Shown here: positions 1 to 5,778 of the stretch, piece after piece
How positions within the stretch are numbered: the first letter of the stretch is position 1
How the letters are laid out: every line of letters starts with the position of its first letter
Source of the DNA: Geminicoccaceae bacterium
GTDB taxonomy: Bacteria; Pseudomonadota; Alphaproteobacteria; Geminicoccales; Geminicoccaceae
DNA length: 5,778 nt
Reading direction: 5' to 3'
Assembly: GCA_030824835.1 (NCBI GenBank)
Contig: JAPJRA010000276.1
Coordinates: forward strand, 1 to 5,778
Notes under the pieces: generated by a model
What the model saw: only the letters and a program-made list of their open reading frames with translations
What the model was told of the DNA's origin: nothing
Database searches by the model: none
Made by a program: the position numbers and the translations under genes

Positions 1-707
1 AGGCAGCACGCCTTGGCGGTGGAAGCGGAATGCTGCGGCGCGTACCAGTCGTCGGTCCATTCCCAAACATTGCCGATCATGTCGACCAGGCCGTAGCCAT
101 TGGCGGGATAGGTCCCGACCGGCGAGGTGCCGGCATAACCGTCCTCGGTCAGGTTCTCCTCGGGAAACCGGCCCTGCCACGTGTTGGCGCGGTGCACACC
201 GCCGGGCACGAGTTCCTCGCCCCAGGCAAAATCGGCCCCGTCGAGCCCGCCGCGGGCGGCGAACTCCCATTCCGCCTCGCTCGGCAGGTCCTTGCCGCAC
301 CAGCGGGCGAAAGCGCGCGCGTCGGCGTGGCAGACATGGACCACCGGATGGTCCATCAGGGCATCGATGGAACTGCCCGGACCCTGCGGGTGACGCCAGT
401 CGGCGCCCGGCGTGAAGCGCCACCAGCGCGTCCAGTCCGCGCGTGCGCCCGGCCCGCTCGGCGCGCGGAACACCAGCGAGCCCGGCACCAGGAGGCGCGG
501 ATCCGCGTCGGGATAATCCTCCGGCCGCGGCGCCTGCTCGGCCAGGGTCACATGGCCGGTAGCCTCGGCGAACCGGGCGAATGCACGATTTGTGACGGGC
601 GTGAGGTCGATAAAAAAGCCGTCAACCGCGACAGGGTGGGCGGGCGCCTCCTCAGGATAATGCCGGTCCGAGCCCATGCGGAAAGTGCCTCCGGCGATCC
701 ACGCCAT
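1..707 (-). CDS. Formylglycine-generating enzyme (SUMF1/FGE-type) family protein, C-terminus off window
   Basis: Reading leftwards from 707, an open frame continues to the window edge (235 residues seen). It matches the FGE-sulfatase fold: GGTFRMGS near residues 6-13 followed by DRHYPEEAP (14-22), PSEAEWEFAARGG at 142-154, NTWQGRFP around 175-182, MIGNVWEWT at 210-218, and a CC pair at 234-235 where bacterial FGEs carry ACC before a proline/glycine-rich loop. True FGEs oxidise a cysteine in a sulfatase CxPxR motif to formylglycine. The two copper-binding active-site cysteines lie in the missing C-terminus, so activity cannot be confirmed. No sulfatase gene is visible nearby. Start: ATG at 707 has GGAG seven bases upstream. 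ATGs at 767 and 776 would add 20-23 residues with poorer codon usage and a weaker Shine-Dalgarno. The frame is open back to a stop at 864-866. The family call is firm; catalytic function is inferred. Confidence 0.9.
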   Translation of the reverse strand, partial: MAWIAGGTFRMGSDRHYPEEAPAHPVAVDGFFIDLTPVTNRAFARFAEATGHVTLAEQAPRPEDYPDADPRLLVPGSLVFRAPSGPGARADWTRWWRFTPGADWRHPQGPGSSIDALMDHPVVHVCHADARAFARWCGKDLPSEAEWEFAARGGLDGADFAWGEELVPGGVHRANTWQGRFPEENLTEDGYAGTSPVGTYPANGYGLVDMIGNVWEWTDDWYAPQHSASTAKACC

Positions 708-910
708 GCCGGTCTCCGCCAACAGGCCGGGGCCAGCCCCGCTTCGGATCGTCGGGGTCCCCCGCATCGCCGCCATGCCCCCGCCTGCGCGCTGCGGCCA
801 TGATAAAGCGTCGCCCGCCGGTCGCGCACGCCGCGCCGACTTAACCCGAAACCTCCATCCGGCTCAATTGCCATTTCCCGCCACGGCGACTCTCCGCTAG
901 CCGTCGTTGG

Positions 911-1156
911 GTGCAGTCCGAGGCAGTGACCAGCATCGGCACCGGGCCGACGGCTCCGATGCCACCCGAATGCCGGACGAGCCTGAGCCGAGTTGGCCTG
1001 TTCTGGAGTGCTTTCATCCTGACGCGGCCGCTCGGCGCGGCGGTCGGGGACCTTCTGGACAAGTCGCCCGCCCTGGCCTCGGCCATTTTGGCGCTCATGT
1101 GGGAGTTGCCGCAGCGGGCGGGCAGCCATCCCCGGCAGCTGGCGACGGCGGACTGA
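911..1156 (+). pseudogene. Decayed C-terminal remnant of a COG4705-type membrane-anchored protein
   Basis: A short frame (81 codons from a GTG) contains a stretch I recognise from the C-terminus of COG4705 membrane proteins: SRVGLFWSAFILTRPLG (residues 26-42), then GDLLDK (46-51), then LPQRAGSHP (66-74). In intact relatives, as I recall them, about ten glycine-rich residues follow the DK, and a full hydrophobic helix lies between there and the LPQRAG motif. Here both stretches look shortened, as if by in-frame deletions. The upstream transmembrane helices of the family are missing, residues 1-25 look unrelated, and the GTG has no Shine-Dalgarno. The homologous part spans roughly 977-1132. It sits between recA and the FGE gene, on the opposite strand to both. 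I infer a dead gene fragment. A small expressed protein is possible but unlikely. Confidence 0.62.
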
Positions 1157-1210
1157 CGGCACAGCCACGGCAGCCAGTCGGGTGGCGCGCCGCCGGGTCG
1201 AGCCCGCGTC

Positions 1211-2275
<1,065 letters not shown>

Positions 2276-2284
2276 GTCACGTTC
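2276..2284 (-). promoter_or_regulatory. recA ribosome binding site deciding a TTG start
   Basis: On the minus strand GGAGAA lies just upstream of TTG at 2275, with eight bases between GGAG and the start codon. No ATG exists at the 5' end of the frame, so this Shine-Dalgarno is the main support for translation beginning at TTG. Confidence 0.6.
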
Positions 2285-2296
2285 TCCACGAATGGG

Positions 2297-2332
2297 AATG
2301 AGTGTTATATCGGTTGCCCGCCAAGGCGGGAA
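2297..2332 (-). promoter_or_regulatory. Putative recA promoter with a palindrome in the spacer
   Basis: On the minus strand a good -10 hexamer, TATAAC, occupies 2304-2309. A weak -35 (TTCCCG, 2327-2332) lies 17 bases upstream. Transcription would begin near 2297, giving a leader of about 20 nt. The spacer carries most of an inverted repeat, CCCGCC-TT-GGCGGG (2317-2330). I looked for the alphaproteobacterial SOS box (GTTC-N7-GTTC or GAAC-N7-GAAC) throughout 2276-2360 and did not find it; the nearest GTTC and GAAC words lack a partner at the right spacing. Predicted from sequence only. Confidence 0.45.
2317..2330. repeat. 14-bp inverted repeat in the recA promoter region
   Basis: CCCGCC and GGCGGG are separated by two bases. 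As DNA this is a plausible operator overlapping the -35/spacer of recA. As RNA made from the EamA gene it would fold into a five-pair stem closing a CUUG loop, but no U-run follows, so it is a poor intrinsic terminator. Its role is undetermined. Confidence 0.4.
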
Positions 2333-2360
2333 GCATTGCGTGTCGCGAACGCCACGGCGG

Positions 2361-3224
2361 CTAGCCGGCAGGGATACGCCGCGGCAGCAGGACCAGACTC
2401 ATCGCCGTCAGGACCAGCGCCAGGGCCACGATCTCGGGCCAGCCCGCGGGCTCACCGAGCAGCCAGGCGGAACTCAGCAGACCCACGACCGGGATCGCCA
2501 GCGTGCTGATCGCGGCGGCACCGGCCGGCAGCATGGTCACCACCTTGTTGTGGGCGGCGAAGCAGAAGATCAGGGCGACGGTCGAGGCATAGCCGGTAGC
2601 CAGAATGCCGGTCCAGGTCAGGCGGGAGAGGTCGGGATGGGGCTCGATCACCAGCCAGGCCAGGACGATGGGGATACCACCCAGCAGCAACTGCCAAGCA
2701 CTTAGGGCGAAAATGCCGATCGGCCAGGTCTGACGCTTCATGGTGACGATGCCGGCGGCCCAGCAGATGGCGGCGCCGATCATCAGCAGCGGCCCCAGCG
2801 GATGGCCGCCGAGCCCGGCCAGATCGGGGCCGATCAGCAGGGCGATGCCCAGCATGCCCAGTGCCAGGGCCGCCACCCGCCGCCGCTCGAGCCGCTCGCC
2901 CAGGAACAAGGCGCCCAGCAGCACGGCCCAGACCGGCATGGTGAAGGCGACGATGGCACCCCGCCCGCCGCCCATGTGCAGCAGGCTGAACGCCGACAGC
3001 ATGTGCCAGCCGGTGACGTTGAGCACGGCGACGGCGAGCAATGGCCCCCACAGGCGCCGCGGCGGCACCAGCCGTTCGCCGGTCGCGGCGGCGAGTGCCA
3101 TCAGCCCCACGCCACTGATCACCACACAGGCGACCCGGAAGGTCCACGGCGACAGCTCGCCCACGGCCAGCTTCATCACTGGCCAGTTCAGTCCCCAGAG
3201 CACGCTGATGGCGGCGATCAGCAC
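2361..3224 (-). CDS. EamA/DMT-superfamily transporter
   Basis: The protein has 287 residues, is strongly hydrophobic, and has about ten predicted membrane helices in two homologous EamA halves (about 1-132 and 145-281). Family marks are WGLNWPVMK in helix 1 (10-18), an LGE motif closing each half's fourth helix region (108-110 and 256-258), and a basic cytoplasmic tail (PRR). Such inner-membrane proteins export or exchange small metabolites such as amino acids, purines or sugars; the substrate cannot be told from sequence. The start is uncertain. GTG at 3224 is the only ATG/GTG/TTG before the upstream stop at 3330-3332, yet it has no Shine-Dalgarno and leaves just a few residues before helix 1. 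An earlier rare start (ATT 3264-3266 or CTG 3267-3269) would add a natural-looking hydrophilic N-terminus and touch the stop of the preceding gene. It is probably last in the unit with the zeta and SDHAF4-like genes. Confidence 0.88.
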   Translation of the reverse strand: MLIAAISVLWGLNWPVMKLAVGELSPWTFRVACVVISGVGLMALAAATGERLVPPRRLWGPLLAVAVLNVTGWHMLSAFSLLHMGGGRGAIVAFTMPVWAVLLGALFLGERLERRRVAALALGMLGIALLIGPDLAGLGGHPLGPLLMIGAAICWAAGIVTMKRQTWPIGIFALSAWQLLLGGIPIVLAWLVIEPHPDLSRLTWTGILATGYASTVALIFCFAAHNKVVTMLPAGAAAISTLAIPVVGLLSSAWLLGEPAGWPEIVALALVLTAMSLVLLPRRIPAG

Positions 3225-3258
3225 CAGCGCGGAGCGCGGGACGCTATGGCGGCCCGCG

Positions 3259-3423
3259 TCAGAAATCAGTGCAGCGACCGCCCTTCTCCCAGTCGCCGAA
3301 TCGAGTCGGCTCGGGACCGCGTGGGCCGCCTACCTCCCCTGGCGGCTGCTGCGGCACGTGGACCGGCGGCGGCTGGCTGGTCTCACGCCGCTCCGGGGCT
3401 GCCGGTGCCTCGGCTTCGCTCAC
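3259..3423 (-). CDS. SDHAF4-like succinate dehydrogenase assembly factor (DUF1674)
   Basis: This is a small protein of 54 residues. Its last 23 residues carry the DUF1674/SDHAF4 signature: GGPRGPEPTRFGDWEKGG (32-49) ending in RCTDF. In eukaryotes SDHAF4 binds FAD-loaded SdhA, protecting it and promoting its joining to SdhB; the bacterial proteins are presumed to act similarly in the cytoplasm. The N-terminal 30 residues are proline- and glutamate-rich and look disordered, which is usual for the family. The start is GTG at 3423, overlapping the TGA of the upstream zeta gene in a GTGA four-base overlap, so translation is probably coupled. Reading the same frame further upstream gives a longer ORF that only shadows the zeta gene. 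No sdh genes are in the window. The family call rests on the C-terminal signature; the exact start is an inference from the overlap. Confidence 0.85.
   Translation of the reverse strand: MSEAEAPAAPERRETSQPPPVHVPQQPPGEVGGPRGPEPTRFGDWEKGGRCTDF
3420..3423 (-). other. GTGA stop/start overlap coupling the zeta and SDHAF4-like genes
   Basis: The last bases of the zeta gene (GAG TGA) also contain the GTG of the next gene, giving a GTGA overlap. Such overlaps usually let a terminating ribosome restart on the next frame, implying roughly linked synthesis of the two proteins. Coupling is inferred from the overlap only. Confidence 0.6.
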
Positions 3424-3743
3424 TCGGCCATGACCTGCTTGCGCGATTCGGCCTCCAACGCCTGCAGCTGCTTGGTCAGCGCATGGTCGCTGACGCTCTT
3501 GCCGGCCTTGGCGAGATCGTCCTTGACCTTGGCCAGCATATCGCTGTCCCCGGGCAGCTCGAAATCGGCCATGACGACGTCCTTTGCGTAGGCCGTGGCC
3601 GCGTCCCCGACGAGGCCCAGATGATCCTGCGCCACCCACAGCCCGAACAGCTTGTTGCGCCGGTTGCGGATCTTGAAGCCAAGCTCCAGGTCATGCTTGA
3701 ACTTGGTCTCTTCGCCCCGCTCGCGGTCGTCGAACGTGGTCAT
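3420..3743 (-). CDS. ATPase inhibitor zeta subunit (DUF1476 family)
   Basis: The protein has 107 residues and matches the DUF1476 family, whose Paracoccus member is the zeta subunit that inserts into F1-ATPase and blocks ATP hydrolysis while allowing synthesis. Seen: the inhibitory N-terminal segment with TTFDDRERGEETKFKHD (2-18), the helix RRNKLFGLWVAQDHLGL (28-44), and AYAKDVVMADFELPGD (51-66), followed by a C-terminal helical region ending QVMAE. Length is typical. The start is ATG at 3743 with AGGA six bases upstream. A longer in-frame reading to 4058 exists but crosses the promoter and lacks homology. It is first in an apparent unit with the SDHAF4-like gene and the EamA gene, and is transcribed away from the NRDE gene from the palindromic promoter. 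It acts in the cytoplasm on the membrane-bound ATP synthase. A well-supported family call; inhibition itself is inferred. Confidence 0.93.
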   Translation of the reverse strand: MTTFDDRERGEETKFKHDLELGFKIRNRRNKLFGLWVAQDHLGLVGDAATAYAKDVVMADFELPGDSDMLAKVKDDLAKAGKSVSDHALTKQLQALEAESRKQVMAE

Positions 3744-3755
3744 GCGCCTTCCTCT

Positions 3756-3809
3756 TTGCTTGGCTGCCGTAGGCCCCCCTATATAGGGTATCCAGCGGGC
3801 GCGCGCCAA
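3756..3809. promoter_or_regulatory. Divergent promoter region sharing a palindromic TATATA
   Basis: CCCTATATAGGG (3777-3788) is a perfect 12-bp palindrome in an otherwise GC-rich gap between the divergent zeta and NRDE genes. Minus strand: TTGGCG (complement of 3804-3809) lies 18 bases upstream of TATATA (3780-3785). Plus strand: TTGCTT (3756-3761) also lies 18 bases upstream of the same TATATA. Sigma-70-type promoters could therefore share one -10 element facing both ways. The minus-strand match looks the stronger. Predicted from sequence; transcription starts are unknown. Confidence 0.55.
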
Positions 3810-3852
3810 CCCAACCGGGCGCGCCGCACGGCCGCACGGCGGAGACCGCACG

Positions 3853-4593
3853 ATGTGCACCCTCGTCCTTCTCCGCCAGCCCGCGGCGGCCTGGCCGCTC
3901 CTGCTCGGGGCCAACCGCGACGAGCTGCGCGGCCGTCCCGCCCGCGCCCCCGCCCGCCATTGGCCGGACCGGCCGCATGTCCGCGGCGGGCTCGACGTGC
4001 TGGCGGGCGGCAGCTGGCTCGGCCTCAACGATGACGGCGTCGTGGCCGCCGTGCTCAATCGCTACGGCACGCTGGGCCCGCAGCAGGGCAAGCGCAGCCG
4101 CGGCGAGCTGGTGCTCGAGGCGCTGGACCATGCGGAGGCGAAGCAGGCCGCGGACGCGTTGCGGGCGCTCGACCCCGACGCCTGGCGGCCGTTCAACCTG
4201 ATCGTCGCCGATGCCCAGGAGGCCTTCTGGGTGCGCCATGCCGGCGACGGCCGGATCCGGGTGCAGCCGATCGCGGAAGGCGTGCACATGATCGAGGCGG
4301 GCGAGCTGGACGATCCGGCGTCCGCGCGCATCGCCCGCTTCCTGCCGCAGTTCCGCTTCGTGCCTGCGCCGGACCCGGAGAGCGAGGATTGGTCGACGTG
4401 GGAGGCCCTGCTGGCGGAGCGAAATTCCCGCACCGGCTCGCCGCGCGACGCCATGAGCATCGTCACCGACGGTGAGTACGGCACCGTCAGCAGCACCCTG
4501 GTAGCGCTGCCGCGGCACGCGAACGAGTGGCCGGTCTACCGTCATGCGGAGGGCCGCCCCGGCGAGACGCCATTCGCGCCGGTGCCGCACTAG
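3853..4593 (+). CDS. NRDE family protein (TANGO2 homologue)
   Basis: The protein has 246 residues, typical of bacterial NRDE/TANGO2 proteins. It begins Met-Cys-Thr, so removal of Met would expose Cys, as in N-terminal-nucleophile folds. The family name motif appears as ANRDE (20-24), followed by GGSWLGLNDDG (52-62), a central SRGELV (82-87), FNLIVAD (114-120) and a C-terminal YGTVSSTL (209-216). The eukaryotic homologue TANGO2 has been linked to Golgi organisation, lipid or acyl-CoA handling and haem trafficking; the bacterial biochemical role is not settled. There is no signal peptide or membrane helix, so it is probably cytoplasmic. ATG at 3853 is supported by GGAG nine bases upstream and by the conserved Cys at position 2. 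It is divergent from the zeta gene and convergent with the unrecognised small gene, whose stop lies 13 nt beyond its own. Confidence 0.93.
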   Translation: MCTLVLLRQPAAAWPLLLGANRDELRGRPARAPARHWPDRPHVRGGLDVLAGGSWLGLNDDGVVAAVLNRYGTLGPQQGKRSRGELVLEALDHAEAKQAADALRALDPDAWRPFNLIVADAQEAFWVRHAGDGRIRVQPIAEGVHMIEAGELDDPASARIARFLPQFRFVPAPDPESEDWSTWEALLAERNSRTGSPRDAMSIVTDGEYGTVSSTLVALPRHANEWPVYRHAEGRPGETPFAPVPH

Positions 4594-4606
4594 CGGGATC
4601 GCGGCG

Positions 4607-4882
4607 TCAGGATGGCCAGGCGATGCCGGACGCATGCCGCGACGCGCCGGTGAGCGGCCGCGGATCGATCCAGACCAAAGGCTCGAGGTCGATGGCCTCG
4701 CCGGCTTCGTCCAGGACCGTGCCGCAGATCAGCAGGTCGCAGCTGGATTCCTCCACGACGATGGGGCCGAGGCCACGCGACGCCGCCAGCAGGCTGGCCA
4801 GGGAACGACCCACGGCCAGGGCCTCCGTCCGGGTCCCGTGGCTGCTCACGGTCAGACCAAAGTGATCGACAACCTCGAACAT
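4607..4882 (-). CDS. Small hypothetical protein, 91 residues
   Basis: I do not recognise this protein. It starts with ATG at 4882, preceded by GAGG five bases upstream, and begins MFEVVDHFGLTVSS. A predicted amphipathic helix (about 18-36, alanine- and leucine-rich) is followed by a strand-like GPIVVEESS (39-47), a hydrophobic CDLLICGTVLD segment with two cysteines (48 and 53), and an acidic stretch before PLVWIDPRP (68-76). No signal peptide or membrane helix is evident, so it is probably a small soluble alpha/beta protein. Codon choice is like the neighbouring genes (G or C in most third positions), which favours a real gene. The same frame is open further back, to an ATG-type start at 4987 overlapping the CorA-like gene, but that extension has no good ribosome site. 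It lies 91 nt downstream of the CorA-like gene on the same strand and may be co-transcribed with it. Confidence 0.62.
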   Translation of the reverse strand: MFEVVDHFGLTVSSHGTRTEALAVGRSLASLLAASRGLGPIVVEESSCDLLICGTVLDEAGEAIDLEPLVWIDPRPLTGASRHASGIAWPS

Positions 4883-4973
4883 GGCGGCCTCGGCTTTGAC
4901 TATGGCGCCGCGCTGGTACCGCAATGCAGCTATCGTTTTGTGATGGTTCCGGCGAGGTAGGCGAGCCTTCGGG

Positions 4974-5778
4974 TCAGAGGCGCCCACGCCAGCGCATGAC
5001 CAGGACCAGGAGCGCCGGCACCGCCACCATGGACAGCATCACCCACCAGAACGAGGTCGGGTTCTCCAGGCCCGGGAGACCTGCCACGTTCATGCCGAAC
5101 ACGCCGGTGATCAGCGTCATCGGCAGGAAGATCACCGTCACTACCGACAGGATGTAGAGATTGCGGTTGGTCTCCTCGCCCAGCTGCGCCGCCACCTCCG
5201 CCTCCAGCGCCGCCTCGCGCTGCTCGATGGCGTTCAGCTCGTCCACCAGCGTCTCCATCAGATCCAGCATGTCGAGCAGCTCGTAGCGCTCGTCCTCGTC
5301 GAGCCAGGTCGGCAGCCTGGCGCGCAGCCGGTCGATCGCCCGCGGCCGCAGCGCCACCTGCCGGCGCAGCCGGGCGGCCCGGCGACGGGCCTTGCCCAGT
5401 CGCTGCCGGGCCGGCGCCACCCGCCCCGCCAGCACCTCGTCCTCGGTCCGGTCGGTATCGCGCGCGAGTTCCCGGGCACGCGCGGCGACGGCGTCGGCCG
5501 CGTGCTGCAGCAGGCCCACCACGAGCGCCGCGGCACTCTTGACCCGCATCCCGTCCCGCACCAGCCGGGCGAGCTTGGAGGCACAATTGACGGGGCGCCG
5601 GCGGGTGCTGATCAGGAACCGGCGGCCGGCGAAGAAGCGCAACGTGGCCAGCCGCCAGGGATCCGGATCGGCCCCGGCGGCGACGTCGCCGATCACGCCG
5701 AGGATGGAATCGCCGATCGGCTCCAGCCTGGTGCGCTCGTCGATCTCCAGCAGGTCCTGGCGGATCGGCTCCGGCAGC
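4974..5778 (-). CDS. CorA/ZntB-like divalent metal ion channel, N-terminus off window
   Basis: The C-terminal 267 residues of a CorA-family protein are visible; the frame runs off the right edge with no stop. The usual family length is 310-340, so roughly 50-70 residues are missing. Seen: an alpha/beta N-terminal domain part (DPDPWRLATLRFF, FLISTRRR), a long charged helical region typical of the CorA funnel, then two membrane helices near the C-terminus. Helix 1 ends in the pore-loop signature GMN (codons 5088-5096), followed by VAGLPGLENP, and a short basic tail RWRGRL closes the protein. GMN followed by a glycine-rich VAGLPG resembles the ZntB branch more than classical CorA (GMN-F...MPEL), so the cation may be zinc or another divalent ion rather than magnesium; this is inference. 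It acts as a pentamer in the inner membrane. An internal GTG at 5696 is not the true start, because family sequence continues upstream of it. Confidence 0.9.
   Translation of the reverse strand, partial: LPEPIRQDLLEIDERTRLEPIGDSILGVIGDVAAGADPDPWRLATLRFFAGRRFLISTRRRPVNCASKLARLVRDGMRVKSAAALVVGLLQHAADAVAARARELARDTDRTEDEVLAGRVAPARQRLGKARRRAARLRRQVALRPRAIDRLRARLPTWLDEDERYELLDMLDLMETLVDELNAIEQREAALEAEVAAQLGEETNRNLYILSVVTVIFLPMTLITGVFGMNVAGLPGLENPTSFWWVMLSMVAVPALLVLVMRWRGRL

Noticed and set aside
30..803. 257-codon plus-strand open frame at the left edge
   Set aside because: It is the antisense shadow of the FGE-type gene, whose minus frame shows clear family motifs.
793..811. Possible FGE promoter with TATCAT as -10 on the minus strand
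   Set aside because: No acceptable -35 at 16-18 bases upstream; too weak to annotate.
548..1168. 206-codon minus-strand open frame overlapping the FGE gene and the gap to recA
   Set aside because: It has no recognisable domain, an Arg/Pro-rich composition, and overlaps the better-supported FGE-type frame.
1181..1210. Possible recA terminator (GGCGCGCC palindrome and a CGGG/CCCG pair)
   Set aside because: The stems are short or have no loop, and no T-run follows; not distinguishable from GC-rich background.
2802..4034. 410-codon plus-strand open frame spanning the EamA, SDHAF4-like and zeta genes
   Set aside because: It runs antisense to three convincing genes and through the divergent promoter; its composition (Gln, His, Arg, Pro) is that of a shadow frame.
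3420..4058. Longer 212-residue version of the zeta protein
   Set aside because: The DUF1476 homology begins at the ATG at 3743, which has a good Shine-Dalgarno; the extension crosses the promoter and lies antisense to the NRDE gene.
4584..4606. Possible shared terminator between the convergent NRDE and hypothetical genes
   Set aside because: Only a five-pair GCCGC/GCGGC stem with a large loop and no T-tract on either strand.

Overview
The window is GC-rich (about two thirds G+C by eye). It looks like chromosomal DNA from an alphaproteobacterium, possibly near the Rhodospirillales. The main clues are a RecA of alphaproteobacterial type and a gene for the zeta inhibitor of F1-ATPase (DUF1476), a family essentially confined to Alphaproteobacteria. 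I see no insertion sequence, CRISPR array, phage gene, tRNA or rRNA.

Layout, left to right. (1) At positions 1-707, minus strand, is the N-terminal two thirds of a formylglycine-generating-enzyme (SUMF1/FGE) type protein, cut by the left edge. (2) The gap 708-1210 has no intact gene. It holds a decayed plus-strand remnant of a COG4705-type membrane protein C-terminus (about 977-1132). (3) recA lies at 1211-2275 (minus), with a TTG start, a good Shine-Dalgarno and a recognisable promoter, but no canonical alphaproteobacterial SOS box that I can see. (4) An apparent minus-strand transcription unit runs 3743 -> 2361: ATPase zeta inhibitor, an SDHAF4-like succinate dehydrogenase assembly factor overlapping it by 4 nt (GTGA), then an EamA/DMT-type transporter. 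(5) A 109-bp divergent intergenic region (3744-3852) contains a perfect 12-bp palindrome, CCCTATATAGGG, that could serve as a -10 element in both directions. (6) An NRDE/TANGO2-family gene lies at 3853-4593 (plus). (7) A 91-residue protein that I do not recognise is at 4607-4882 (minus), convergent with the NRDE gene. (8) The C-terminal part of a CorA/ZntB-like metal ion channel is at 4974-5778 (minus), cut by the right edge.

Functionally this is mostly housekeeping DNA. The most coherent pair is zeta plus the SDHAF4-like protein: one restrains ATP hydrolysis by F1FO-ATP synthase and the other helps mature succinate dehydrogenase, and they are arranged for translational coupling. I found no convincing new multi-gene system. 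The points most worth following are the COG4705 relic, the palindromic divergent promoter, the SDHAF4/zeta coupling, the unresolved start of the EamA gene and the regulatory region of recA.
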